Positions 53,311 through 62,105 of a DNA stretch of 64,000 nucleotides are shown here, in pieces. The position numbers and the translations under genes are program-made. This DNA is from WLMZ01 sp031410915 (lineage in GTDB: Bacteria; Actinomycetota; Acidimicrobiia; Acidimicrobiales; Ilumatobacteraceae), in the NCBI GenBank assembly GCA_031410915.1, contig JANNZY010000158.1, positions 1 through 64,000 of the forward strand, written 5' to 3'. Positions within the stretch are counted from its first letter, which is position 1. The number at the start of each line of letters is the position of its first letter. The notes below the pieces were generated by a model. The model searched no databases. It was not told the origin of the DNA and saw only the letters and a program-made list of their open reading frames with translations.

Positions 53311-53339
53311 TCGACCCGTCCAGGCGGTCGTCTTACGAT
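53311..53339 (+). promoter_or_regulatory. Promoter for second FtsX gene
   Basis: TCGACC (53311-53316), a 17-bp spacer and TACGAT (53334-53339). The -10 starts 13 nt before ATG 53347, so the message is likely leaderless; this fixes the start against an upstream GTG/ATG option. Confidence 0.55.
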
Positions 53340-53346
53340 TGAGCCG

Positions 53347-55665
53347 ATGAATTCGGTCGTGTATCGAGTGCGCAGCGTCCTTCGCCGACGCCTCGGGGCC
53401 ACGCTCGGTGTCACGATGATCGTGACCTTGGTCTGCGCGGTCGTGATCGCTTGTGCAGCAGGGGCGCACCGAACATCGACAGCGCCCGATCGATACACGT
53501 CGGCATTCGGTGGTGTTTCCGATGCACGGCTGATCCAGGACGACCGCGGCAAGCCGCTCGATCGCCAGGTCGCTGCGCTGCCCGGGGTTGAGTCGGTCGA
53601 GTCGATGTCGTTCGTCTTCGGCGGGCTCAGCGACGCGAGCGGCAACAACCTCGAGTTTGCCCTTGAATTCGCCGGTTCGTTTCATCCGGGCGGCGTTCGC
53701 TTGGTGGATGGTCGGGCAACGGACCCGTCCAACGAGCACGAGTTCGTGGCAACACGCAACTTCGTTCGTCAGACCAGCATCGAGATCGGCGACGAACTGA
53801 ACCTGGTGACGTTGACGCCAGAGCAATCCCTCTCCGGCTATGACATCTCCGATCCGCAGGGTCCGCGCCTGTCGATCACGTTGGTCGGCATCGTGGACGG
53901 CGCTTCGCAACTCGACGACGCGACACCGATCATCTTCATCTCGCCGGCGCTGCTCAACGAGGAGGTCGGACTGTCGCAGACCTTGATGGACGTCGATCTG
54001 CGACCAGGAGTCGACGTGGCGACGCTGCGCGCCGAATTAGACGCTGCCGGTCCGGCGGTGGCGGCATTGAGCCTCGATTCCGGCACGCTGATCAGCCAAC
54101 CCGTTCGCGACGCGGTGGAGGCCCAAGCGCGTGGGCTGTGGATCCTGGCGGCGGTTGCTGCGATGGCGGCCGTCGCTGTCCTCGGCCAAGTCATGACCCG
54201 GCAAGTTCGGCCGACCAAGGAGGAGCGCGAGCGACTGTCGGCGATCGGCTTCACCGAATCTCAGATTCTCGCCGACGCAACCCTGCGCGCCGTGATCCCG
54301 ATCACGATCGGTTCGCTGCTGGGTGCCTCGGTGGCAGTGCTGGGATCGGACCGGTTCCCGTTCGGGTTCGCCCGGGTCCTCGAACCGAGCCCGGGCCTGC
54401 GCATGGATTGGGCGGTGGCGCTCGGGGGGGCCGCGCTCTTCGTCGCGGCGCTGTCGCTGTGGACCGTCGCGGTCCTGGGTTTCATCGGTCACCGACATCG
54501 CGCGGTGAGTCCGTCGTCACTCGTCGAGGCGTTCGCCACTCGCAGCGGCAGCGCCACTGCAGGCGTTGGCATGCGATTCGCGTTCGGTCGGCGATCCCGC
54601 GAACGCGGCTCGGTGAGGGGCTCGGTGGCAGGTGTCGTGCTGAGCGTCGCCGGGGTCGTGGCCGCCATCACGTTCGGCGTCAGCCTCGATCGGCTCGTGC
54701 ACCAACCATTCCGGTACGGCTCCAACTACGACGCGTCCGTTGGGGACAACGGTGCCGAGACGCTGCCGGAGGGCACCGTCGCGCGACTCGACGCCGACCC
54801 GAACGTGACATCGCTGACACTGTTCGCTGGCAGCCAGGCGCGATTCGGAAACCGGACCATCCCGTTGCTCGGTCTGGAAGTGGTGCGCGGCGACGGCCGT
54901 CCAGTCATGCTCGAGGGTCGCCCGCCGACCAGCGATGACGAGATCGTCCTCGGGCGACTCACTGCCGCGGACATCGATGCCCAGATCGGCGAAGACATCG
55001 AGTTGGCCGGCGCAACGCAGTCGCAGGTGTTCCGTGTGACGGGTTTCGCCGTCGTGCCCGGTCTGGGTGCGAACGACGGACTCGGGTGGGGTGGCATCGT
55101 CACGATGGGTGGATTGGCTCACATCGATGAAACCGCATTGGTGACGAGCGCGGCCGTGAACTTGCGCGTGAGTCTCGAGACGTTCTTCGCGTCCATTCCC
55201 GAGTTCGCGAATCAACCTCCGAACCCGGCGTACGTGCCTGCTTCCATCCGCAGCGTCGCCCGCATCCGAGCCATCCCGTTCATGCTCGCTGCCGTCCTGG
55301 CGGCCCTCGCGCTCTTGACCGTTGGCCACGGAATGATCACCTCGCTGCGCACGCGCCGCCGAGACCTGGCCATCCTGCGATCGCTCGGCGCGGACCGTGG
55401 CTGGATCACCCGGGCGGTGCACTGGCAGGCAACGGTGCTCACCGCGCTGCCGGTCTTGGTCGGCATCCCAGTGGGCATCGTCCTCGGCCGGCTGGTGTTC
55501 GGGGCATTCGCCGACAGCATGGGCGCGGTGCGTGATGCGGCCATGCCCGTGATCATGATTGCCATCGGTGGGTTCGTCGTCGTCGTCGTCGCCAATGGCG
55601 TGGCTGCGGTGGCGTCGCGGCGGACTCGCCGGCGAGAGCCGGCCCTGCTGCTTCAGGGCGAGTGA
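53347..55665 (+). CDS. FtsX-family ABC permease (772 aa)
   Basis: The second large FtsX/MacB-type permease, with the same plan as that at 49182: TM1 after RVRSVLRRRLGATLGVTMIV, an extracytoplasmic domain to about 240, middle helices (LWILAAVAAMAAVAVLGQVM, VIPITIGSLLGASVAVLGSD), a second outer domain and final helices with RTRRRDLAILRSLGADRGWI and RRREPALLLQGE at the end. The 3' end overlaps the convergent cyclic-nucleotide-binding gene by 13 bp. The two FtsX genes are probably an internal duplication; whether they form heterodimers is unknown. Confidence 0.88.
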   Translation: MNSVVYRVRSVLRRRLGATLGVTMIVTLVCAVVIACAAGAHRTSTAPDRYTSAFGGVSDARLIQDDRGKPLDRQVAALPGVESVESMSFVFGGLSDASGNNLEFALEFAGSFHPGGVRLVDGRATDPSNEHEFVATRNFVRQTSIEIGDELNLVTLTPEQSLSGYDISDPQGPRLSITLVGIVDGASQLDDATPIIFISPALLNEEVGLSQTLMDVDLRPGVDVATLRAELDAAGPAVAALSLDSGTLISQPVRDAVEAQARGLWILAAVAAMAAVAVLGQVMTRQVRPTKEERERLSAIGFTESQILADATLRAVIPITIGSLLGASVAVLGSDRFPFGFARVLEPSPGLRMDWAVALGGAALFVAALSLWTVAVLGFIGHRHRAVSPSSLVEAFATRSGSATAGVGMRFAFGRRSRERGSVRGSVAGVVLSVAGVVAAITFGVSLDRLVHQPFRYGSNYDASVGDNGAETLPEGTVARLDADPNVTSLTLFAGSQARFGNRTIPLLGLEVVRGDGRPVMLEGRPPTSDDEIVLGRLTAADIDAQIGEDIELAGATQSQVFRVTGFAVVPGLGANDGLGWGGIVTMGGLAHIDETALVTSAAVNLRVSLETFFASIPEFANQPPNPAYVPASIRSVARIRAIPFMLAAVLAALALLTVGHGMITSLRTRRRDLAILRSLGADRGWITRAVHWQATVLTALPVLVGIPVGIVLGRLVFGAFADSMGAVRDAAMPVIMIAIGGFVVVVVANGVAAVASRRTRRREPALLLQGE

Positions 55666-56711
55666 CGCCTGCTCTCCAGCGCGTCATCCACACGCTGGCC
55701 GCTTGCGGCCTCGCGGTTGTGCGCGCGGGCGAGCTCGGCGAGCTTGTCGCGGTCCATCCGGTCGGCGGGAACCGCTGCCACCTTGCAGTCGGTGACGGCG
55801 CGCAGTGTTGCCGTGCGCACGCCTCCCTCGATCACGGCCCGCTCGCCGAACACTGCGCCCGGACCGAGCTCAGCGACCTTGTCGCCGTCCACCTCGACGA
55901 CGAGCACACCATTGAGCAAGAGAAACATCTCGTTGGCCGACGAGCCCTGCTCCACCAGCGTCTTGCCCTCCTTCACGCGACGAAGCTCAGGTTTGTCGTC
56001 GCCGCGCATGATGTGTTGCTGCAGCTCGCGCTCCAACACGCTCTCGACCTCGGTCACGAGCGCTGGCGAGTCCTCGTCCCCCCACGGCGTGCGCCGACCG
56101 AAGGAGTCGGACATCCATTGCTTGTACTCGGCGAGACTGCTCTTGGCCACCAGGTGACCGCCATCGTCGAACAGCCAGTGACGAGGGAAACCGGACGCGC
56201 CAACCATCCTGCCCTCGTGGCTGCCGTCGGCATGAATGGTCAACTCCAGGGTGGTCCATACGATTGGCGCGTGATATTGGATGAACGGGGCATGCTTCAC
56301 TGCGCGCGGCATCGGTGCGCCGGTGCGGCCGCCAACCGTCTGGGTGAACTTCACCGACGACGTGGTGACCTCGGGGTCACTGCGGCGATCGGGAAGCTTG
56401 ACGGCGGGAATCGTGATCGAACTGACACCGCGGCCGATCGTGGTGGCGCCGATGAGGCCGCCGCCGCAGTAGCCACAGTCGGTGATGCGGCCGTCGTCAT
56501 CGACCTCGATGTACGCGCGGAGCTCGTTGGCGAAGCGAAACCCGTCTTCGAGGCGGAGTCGTTCGATCGCTGCAGCCGTGTCCTCGCCGAGCGAATCGGG
56601 CGGCGGCGGGTCGTGGTGCGCGAGTTTCATGCGCGTTGCCATCTTGCCCATGCCTTCCATCAGATCCGATGGAATCCACGACACAGTGTTGATGCTTCGC
56701 TCGATTCTCAT
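55653..56711 (-). CDS. Cyclic-nucleotide-binding protein with novel N-terminal domain
   Basis: A 352-residue protein. The C-terminal domain (about 235-325) is a cNMP-binding fold: VKEGKTLVEQGSSANEMFLL, LNGVLVVEV and cassette FGERAVIEGGVRTATLRAV with the Glu and Arg. The first 230 residues match nothing I know; they include CGYCGGGLIGATTIGRG and a cluster of basic and aromatic residues (IQYHAPIVWTTLELTIHADG). There is no HTH, so it is not a CRP-type regulator. Ribosome site CCAGGAGGA precedes the ATG. It converges on the FtsX gene and is divergent from the cyclase, its probable source of ligand. Confidence 0.8.
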   Translation of the reverse strand: MRIERSINTVSWIPSDLMEGMGKMATRMKLAHHDPPPPDSLGEDTAAAIERLRLEDGFRFANELRAYIEVDDDGRITDCGYCGGGLIGATTIGRGVSSITIPAVKLPDRRSDPEVTTSSVKFTQTVGGRTGAPMPRAVKHAPFIQYHAPIVWTTLELTIHADGSHEGRMVGASGFPRHWLFDDGGHLVAKSSLAEYKQWMSDSFGRRTPWGDEDSPALVTEVESVLERELQQHIMRGDDKPELRRVKEGKTLVEQGSSANEMFLLLNGVLVVEVDGDKVAELGPGAVFGERAVIEGGVRTATLRAVTDCKVAAVPADRMDRDKLAELARAHNREAASGQRVDDALESRRHSP

Positions 56712-56877
56712 GACGATGTCCTCCTGGAGTCGACAGGAACGATGTTCGACTCATCCTGCGCTTGGATCGTCCGCCGGTCCAGGGCACTGACCGTCCTGAG
56801 AGGGTGTGGCTGGCATCCCTGAGATCTGGGTGCGAGCGCCCTAGCCCTCGTCGCCAGTCTGGGGTTGAATCGAACAC

Positions 56878-58224
56878 ATGGGAGCAATCACGGTGTTCGT
56901 CGCCGACGACAGCATCTTCATCCGCGAAGGGGTCAAGGCCATGCTCTCGCGTCACCACGACCTCGAGATCGTCGGCGAAGCCGAAGATCACGATGGGCTC
57001 GTGGCCGGTGCCGAGTCCGCTGCACCGAACGTGGTGGTCAGCGACATCCGCATGCCACCCAACTTCCATCGAGAAGGCATCGAGGCGAGCAAGCTGATCC
57101 GCAAACGCCATCCGGGCACGGGCATCGTCATCCTCAGCCAGTACGACGACCCCGACTATGCGATCGCGCTTTTGTCCGAGGGTGCCGCGGGCTACGCCTA
57201 CTTGTTGAAGGACCGCATTGCCGAGGGCGATCAACTCGCCCGAGCCATTCGCGAAGTTGCCTCAGGGGGCTCGATGCTCGATCCCGCGGTCGTCAGCGCA
57301 ATGATCAGCCCCGTGCGCCGCACCGGTGGCCTCGATGCCGAAGACGATGCACTGCTCGAGATGGTGGCCGAGGGCAAGCCGATCAAGGCCATCGCGGCAG
57401 CGACCCACTCGACTCCGGCCTCTGTCGAAGGCCGCGTCGAAAGCCTCTTCGTGCGACTCGCCGCGGGCGTGTCTGCAGGCACCGCCGGATCCCTCGATCG
57501 GCTGAAGCGGATCCACAACGCGATCGTCTTGCGCGAGGAACAGGGTGAGTCGTTGTCGAGGATGTTGCCCACGGGTGTCGCCGACCGCATCCGTGCCCGC
57601 GGCGCTCACCCAGGAGACAGCGAGCAACTGAACGTGACCGTTCTGATGAGCGATATCCGCGGCTACTCGACGATCAGTGAACACACCGATCCGTCGCTGC
57701 TCGCGCAACAACTCAACCGACACCGTGCTGAAATGAACGGGGCGATCCTCTCCGCGGGCGGAACGGTCATGCAGTACGTCGGCGACGCGGTGATGGCTGT
57801 GTTCGGTGCGCCCGAACCGTCCAGCGATCACGCAGACCGCGCCCTCGTTGCCGCGGCGGCGATGCATGCCGCGCAATCCACGATCAATGCCGAATGGTCC
57901 GTGCAAGGTTTGGAACCCTTCCCGCTCGGGATCGGCGTGTCGAGCGGTGATGTCGCGGCCGCGCTGCTGGGCTCTGAGGAACGACTCGAATACACAGTGG
58001 TCGGCGACGCAGTCAACCTGTGTCAACGTTTGCAGCAGTTCGCCGCCGACGGCGAGATCGTCGTCAGTGACGTCACCTGGGAGCAACTGTCCGTCAAGCC
58101 GGAAGCCGAGGATCTCGGCGAGCATCTGGTCAAAGGCCGCAAGACACCCGTGCGGCCGCGAAAGATCGCATCCATCAACCCACCCGCAGCTTCTGCGGTC
58201 GGCATTCAGGAGACACTGTCATGA
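56878..58224 (+). CDS. Response regulator-class III nucleotide cyclase fusion
   Basis: A 448-residue protein. Residues 1-130 are a receiver domain with D56 as phosphoacceptor (VVVSDIRMPP) and K111 (YLLKDR). Residues 155-200 are a degraded LuxR-type HTH (MVAEGKPIKAIAAATHSTPA). Residues 250-440 are a class III cyclase with metal aspartates D259 (LMSDIRGYS) and D303 (YVGDAVMAVFGAP) and the NLCQR transition-state pair. The position usually held by the adenine-specifying lysine is Q299, as in some actinobacterial cyclases, so the product (cAMP or another cNMP) is uncertain. Its stop overlaps the ATPase start (ATGA). Phosphorylation by the nearby kinase is plausible. Confidence 0.9.
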   Translation: MGAITVFVADDSIFIREGVKAMLSRHHDLEIVGEAEDHDGLVAGAESAAPNVVVSDIRMPPNFHREGIEASKLIRKRHPGTGIVILSQYDDPDYAIALLSEGAAGYAYLLKDRIAEGDQLARAIREVASGGSMLDPAVVSAMISPVRRTGGLDAEDDALLEMVAEGKPIKAIAAATHSTPASVEGRVESLFVRLAAGVSAGTAGSLDRLKRIHNAIVLREEQGESLSRMLPTGVADRIRARGAHPGDSEQLNVTVLMSDIRGYSTISEHTDPSLLAQQLNRHRAEMNGAILSAGGTVMQYVGDAVMAVFGAPEPSSDHADRALVAAAAMHAAQSTINAEWSVQGLEPFPLGIGVSSGDVAAALLGSEERLEYTVVGDAVNLCQRLQQFAADGEIVVSDVTWEQLSVKPEAEDLGEHLVKGRKTPVRPRKIASINPPAASAVGIQETLS

Positions 58225-58958
58225 CCATCGGCGAACAAGCGCTCGACGACCCGACGGTGATTCGGAATCTCGTCGTCAGCGTCAACCAGGTCTTCCGCAC
58301 GTTCGAGCAGGACACCGCCCCGGTGCGCGCCCTGCGCGGTGCCGACCTCGACATCGGTCGCGGCGAGTTCGTCGCCGTGATGGGCCCGTCCGGATGCGGC
58401 AAGTCGACACTGCTGAACATCGTCGCCGGTCTCGACGTGCCGGACGAGGGAGAGGTGTCCGTCGCCGGCCAGACACTCATCGGCAAGACCGAGAGCGAGT
58501 TGGCCATCATGCGCCGCCAACACATCGGGATCGTCTTTCAGTTCTTCAACTTGCTCGAAGGCATGACGGCGCTCGAAAACGTTCTGATGCCCGCGCTCAT
58601 CGCCGGCAGCAAGCGCAAGGCCGCTGAGACCCGCGGGCGTGATCTCTTGGACTTGCTCGGCATCGGTGACAAAGCCAAGCAGTCGCCCGCCGCGCTGTCG
58701 GGTGGTCAACGCCAACGCCTTGCCATCGCCAGGGCACTTGCCAACGAACCGACGCTGTTGTTGGCGGACGAACCAACTGGTGCACTCGACTCCGAAGGCG
58801 GTGAGGAGGTGCTCGAGCTGTTCACCCGCCTGCACTCGGGCGGCCAGACGATCTTGTTGGTGACCCACGATCAGCCCGTGGCCGACGCGGCTCAGCGCCT
58901 CGTTCGGATGCGCGACGGCCGCGTCATCGACGATGGCCGACCGGCCGCAGGCGCCTGA
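58221..58958 (+). CDS. ABC ATPase of MacB/LolD type
   Basis: A 245-residue ATPase with Walker A MGPSGCGKSTLLNIVAGLDV, the MacB/LolD marker IGIVFQFFNLLEGMTALENV, signature LSGGQRQRLAIARALANEP, Walker B LLLADEPTGALDSE and H-loop LLVTHDQPVADAA. This group drives FtsX-type permeases. It overlaps the cyclase by ATGA and precedes a half-length FtsX permease; it could also energise the full-length permeases at 49182 and 53347. Confidence 0.93.
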   Translation: MTIGEQALDDPTVIRNLVVSVNQVFRTFEQDTAPVRALRGADLDIGRGEFVAVMGPSGCGKSTLLNIVAGLDVPDEGEVSVAGQTLIGKTESELAIMRRQHIGIVFQFFNLLEGMTALENVLMPALIAGSKRKAAETRGRDLLDLLGIGDKAKQSPAALSGGQRQRLAIARALANEPTLLLADEPTGALDSEGGEEVLELFTRLHSGGQTILLVTHDQPVADAAQRLVRMRDGRVIDDGRPAAGA

Positions 58959-58970
58959 GACTCGAGACCG

Positions 58971-59519
58971 ATGGCGGCTGCACTGCTCTGGGCCGTGCGC
59001 CTCGCACCAGGGGCTGACATCACTGCGGTGCGACGCGCCATGGCGCTCATCACCGGTGGCTTCGAACGCGTCATCGAGGAATCATTCAGACCGGCTCGCA
59101 TTCTCAACTTCGGTCGTGTCCGGAGTGTTCCGCAACTCGTCGAGGCCTTTGCCGGTCTCTTGACGGTGCTCGTGCTCGTGCACTCGTTGGCGATCGTCGC
59201 CACTCGCCGACGACACGACTTGAGCGTGTTGCGCGCCATCGGGCTGCGGCCCGAACAGGCACGCCGTGTGCTGTGGTGGCACGGCGGGATCCTTGCCGCG
59301 GTCGCGGTGTCGATCGGCGTCCCCCTCGGTGTTGTCGGCGGCCGATTGCTCTGGCGCGCTGTCACGGATTCCGTCGACTCCGTCTATGCACCACGTTCTT
59401 CGTGGCCGATCCTCGTCACGGTCGGCTGCCTGCTGTTGATGATCTCAATTGCCGCCGGAGCTGCCCTGTCCCGTCGAGCCGTCCCCCGTTCCATCGCCCA
59501 GTCCCTGAGGTCCGAATGA
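58971..59519 (+). CDS. Half-length FtsX-type permease
   Basis: A 182-residue protein that equals only the C-terminal part of an FtsX permease. A short lead (RLAPGADITAVRRAMALITG) is followed by three to four helices with the typical loop TRRRHDLSVLRAIGLRPEQA and the tail RRAVPRSIAQSLRSE. The first membrane helix and outer domains are missing. It lies 12 bp after the ATPase gene and overlaps the kinase gene by ATGA, so it is still within a working operon. It is either a 5'-deleted remnant kept in frame or a genuine half-size subunit. Confidence 0.65.
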   Translation: MAAALLWAVRLAPGADITAVRRAMALITGGFERVIEESFRPARILNFGRVRSVPQLVEAFAGLLTVLVLVHSLAIVATRRRHDLSVLRAIGLRPEQARRVLWWHGGILAAVAVSIGVPLGVVGGRLLWRAVTDSVDSVYAPRSSWPILVTVGCLLLMISIAAGAALSRRAVPRSIAQSLRSE

Positions 59520-61639
59520 ACATCGACGTCCTCCCTCGTCGCAGCGCCGAAGCCGATGCCACCGACAGCCGCACCGTCGCCGCGACATTGGGCCTGGTCG
59601 TTTGCGCATTCTCGGCTGTGGCTGCGGGTACCGCCCTCGTGATCGCCGGCACCGGCGCGACAGCGACACATTACGTTCTGCCGTGCCTGGCGATCGCCTG
59701 GGCGGTGGCGGGGTTGATCATCACGATTCGCCAGCACTGTCCAGCCGAGTCGATCGTGCACGCAATTGCTGCGACCTCTGCGATCGGCGCCTTGGCCTGG
59801 AACATCGAGACCACGAAAGGGCTGAGTGGCGCGGAGGCATTCGGTGCCGATCTCGGCGTGCGGCTGGCACTCGCACTGACGCCAGCGCTGATGTTCCACC
59901 TGTTGATGACCCTGCCCGACGGACGTCTCGCGCGGGCGGGACATCGCCGGTTCGTCCTGGCTGGATACGTGGTGGCCACCGCGACCGGCGTTGCCCTGCT
60001 CGCCCATCGCAACACCGTCGTCGTCTGGCCGATCGTGTTGCTGTGGGCGGCGGCGTTGCTCTCGGGACCGACCTCGTACGCGAACTACAACGCGGCCGGT
60101 GCCGTCGACCGACGACGAATGCAGTGGATCGGATGGGCCGTGGTCGTCGCCGCGGAAGTCTCCATCGTCTCCGTCGCTTTCTCGGTGCTTGCCGACTGGC
60201 CCCACCGCGATGGCCTGATCGCTCTTTCCACGTCTGGTCTCGTGCCGCTCGCCCTGGCCGCGGGGACCGTTCCACGTCTGCTGTCGCGGGTCGATCGGTT
60301 GCTGACGCACACCGTGTCGCTCGCCGGCCTGACAGCGCTCATCGTTGTCGCGTATCTGATCGCCTTGGCGGCATTCGGCCGCAAACCCACCGGCAGCGAA
60401 CGTTCGTTGTTGCTGCTGTCGATGCTGGCCGCAGCGGGAGCGTCGCTCGCCTACCAACCGGCTCGAGCGTGGTTGACAGAACGCGCGAACCGAGTCGTGT
60501 ATGGCGAGCTCGTCTCGCCAGATGAAGCACTGCGCACATGGGGGATGCGACTGACACGTGCGATCCCGCTCGACGAACTGTTGCTGCAGTTGGCCGAGAC
60601 CTTGCGAAAGTCGATGCAGCTTCGCAGTGCACAGATCTGGACCGGTGCCGCCGGGCACTACGAGGTGGCCGCGATGGTGCCTCATCGCCCGCTCGTTCCC
60701 TTCGTGATCGGGGAAAAGGAACGCGTCGTGGTCAGCCGCGCGGGCGTATCCGGCGGAACGTGGCTCGACATCTGGCTGCCCGGCTTCGTGACGTCGACGA
60801 TGACCGCATCGACGCGGGTCGCACCGATCGCCCACAGCGGCGAGTTGTTGGGCCTGATCGTCTGCGAACGGGCGGCCGACGCTGCGGCGTTCACCGAAGA
60901 TGATGACCGCGTGCTCACCGATCTGGCTCGGCAGGTGGGGCTCGCGTTGCACAACGTGCAACTCGATGCAGCGTTGCAGGCGTCGCTCGACGAGCTACGC
61001 GACACGAACGAGGAGCTGCGCGCGTCGCGCGTGCGAATCGTCGCGGCCGGCGACGCCGAGCGCCGCAAGCTCGAGCGCAACCTGCACGACGGGGCGCAGC
61101 AGCATCTGGTGTCATTGGCGGTGAAGCTGCGCCTGGCCAAGGACGCTGTCGTCGACGACCCCGCCGACGCAGAGGCGATGATCGACGAGGTGCGCGGCGA
61201 CTTGCAGAACGCCATCGCCGAGTTGCGCGCCCTCGCCCACGGCATCTTCCCGCCCCTGCTGATGTCGGGCGGTCTTGCTGAAGCGCTTCCGGCAGCCGCA
61301 TCGCGTTCGGCGCTTCCGACCGACACCGACATCGCGGTCGGCCGCCACAACCAGGAGATCGAGGCGGCGATCTACTTCTGTTGCATGGAGGCGCTCCAGA
61401 ACGCCGGCAAGCACGCCGGCGAGCAGGCCAGCGCGGTCGTGAAGGTCTGGGAGGACGACGCGGCGCTCCACTGGCAAGTTGCCGACAACGGTGCCGGCTT
61501 CGACGCAGGGGCCTCGGGCGGCGCAGGCCACGGTTTCCTCAACATGCGCGATCGGATGGGGGCATTCGGAGGCACGATCGACGTCGTCAGCAGTGTCGGG
61601 AGCGGCACCGTCGTTGAGGGACACATCCCGCTGCGCTAA
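59516..61639 (+). CDS. NarL-type sensor histidine kinase with GAF domain
   Basis: A 707-residue kinase. The first 310 residues hold about eight helices (TLGLVVCAFSAVAAGTALVI, FHLLMTLPDGR, WIGWAVVVAAEVSIVSVAFS). A GAF-like domain spans roughly 360-480. The HisKA_3 dimerisation domain has its phospho-His near residue 524 (ERRKLERNLHDGAQQHLVSL), and a HATPase follows (CCMEALQNAGKHAGEQ, DNGAGFDAGASGGAGHGFLN). It probably phosphorylates the NarL-type regulator at 62106 and perhaps the receivers at 61636 and 56878. ATG 59516 overlaps the permease stop (ATGA); a longer frame into that gene is rejected. Confidence 0.93.
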   Translation: MNIDVLPRRSAEADATDSRTVAATLGLVVCAFSAVAAGTALVIAGTGATATHYVLPCLAIAWAVAGLIITIRQHCPAESIVHAIAATSAIGALAWNIETTKGLSGAEAFGADLGVRLALALTPALMFHLLMTLPDGRLARAGHRRFVLAGYVVATATGVALLAHRNTVVVWPIVLLWAAALLSGPTSYANYNAAGAVDRRRMQWIGWAVVVAAEVSIVSVAFSVLADWPHRDGLIALSTSGLVPLALAAGTVPRLLSRVDRLLTHTVSLAGLTALIVVAYLIALAAFGRKPTGSERSLLLLSMLAAAGASLAYQPARAWLTERANRVVYGELVSPDEALRTWGMRLTRAIPLDELLLQLAETLRKSMQLRSAQIWTGAAGHYEVAAMVPHRPLVPFVIGEKERVVVSRAGVSGGTWLDIWLPGFVTSTMTASTRVAPIAHSGELLGLIVCERAADAAAFTEDDDRVLTDLARQVGLALHNVQLDAALQASLDELRDTNEELRASRVRIVAAGDAERRKLERNLHDGAQQHLVSLAVKLRLAKDAVVDDPADAEAMIDEVRGDLQNAIAELRALAHGIFPPLLMSGGLAEALPAAASRSALPTDTDIAVGRHNQEIEAAIYFCCMEALQNAGKHAGEQASAVVKVWEDDAALHWQVADNGAGFDAGASGGAGHGFLNMRDRMGAFGGTIDVVSSVGSGTVVEGHIPLR

Positions 61640-62070
61640 TGGGTGTGCGGCCGTCGATGCACGGGGTCCAGCGGGGATTGCCACGCGGGATCGCCCCCGG
61701 AGCTCCACAACTGTCGAATGACGCGCGGGGACAGTTCGTCTTTGTTGACATAGGCGGCGGCGCCGCAGGAACGAGCTGCCGGCGGCATGTCGGCCTCGGT
61801 GTAGGTCGAGACGAGGATCACCAAGGTCTCGGGATGTTCGGTCGTGATGATCTTCGTCGCTTCCAGGCCGTCCATCGCACCCATGTTGATGTCCATCAGC
61901 ACGACGGCTGGATGCATCTTGGCAACGAGTTCGATCGCTTCCTCACCCGAGGTCGCCTCACCCACCAGTTCGAATCCCTGCACGCGGGCGAGGACGGCGC
62001 GCGCTGCGGCACGAAACGGCGCCTGGTCGTCGACGACCAGGACGTGGACGACGTCCGCGGTCTGCTCCAT
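61636..62070 (-). CDS. Single-domain response regulator
   Basis: A receiver-only protein of about 144 residues: VHVLVVDDQAPFRAAARAVL, phosphoacceptor in VVLMDINMGAMDGLEA, STYTEAD and lysine switch AYVNKDELS. There is no output domain after residue 125, so it works by protein contact or as a phosphate sink. GGAGG eight bases before ATG 62070 fixes the start; the open frame runs on to an ATG at 62109. It overlaps the convergent kinase end by 4 bp and follows the NarL-type regulator gene on the same strand. Confidence 0.85.
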   Translation of the reverse strand: MEQTADVVHVLVVDDQAPFRAAARAVLARVQGFELVGEATSGEEAIELVAKMHPAVVLMDINMGAMDGLEATKIITTEHPETLVILVSTYTEADMPPAARSCGAAAYVNKDELSPRVIRQLWSSGGDPAWQSPLDPVHRRPHTH

Positions 62071-62105
62071 CAAAAGAACCTCCATGACCCAGTCATGGTG
62101 ACACT

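Noticed and set aside
59273..59515. N-terminal extension of the sensor kinase
   Set aside because: It lies within the half FtsX permease in another frame and lacks kinase-like sequence; ATG 59516 fits the ATGA overlap.
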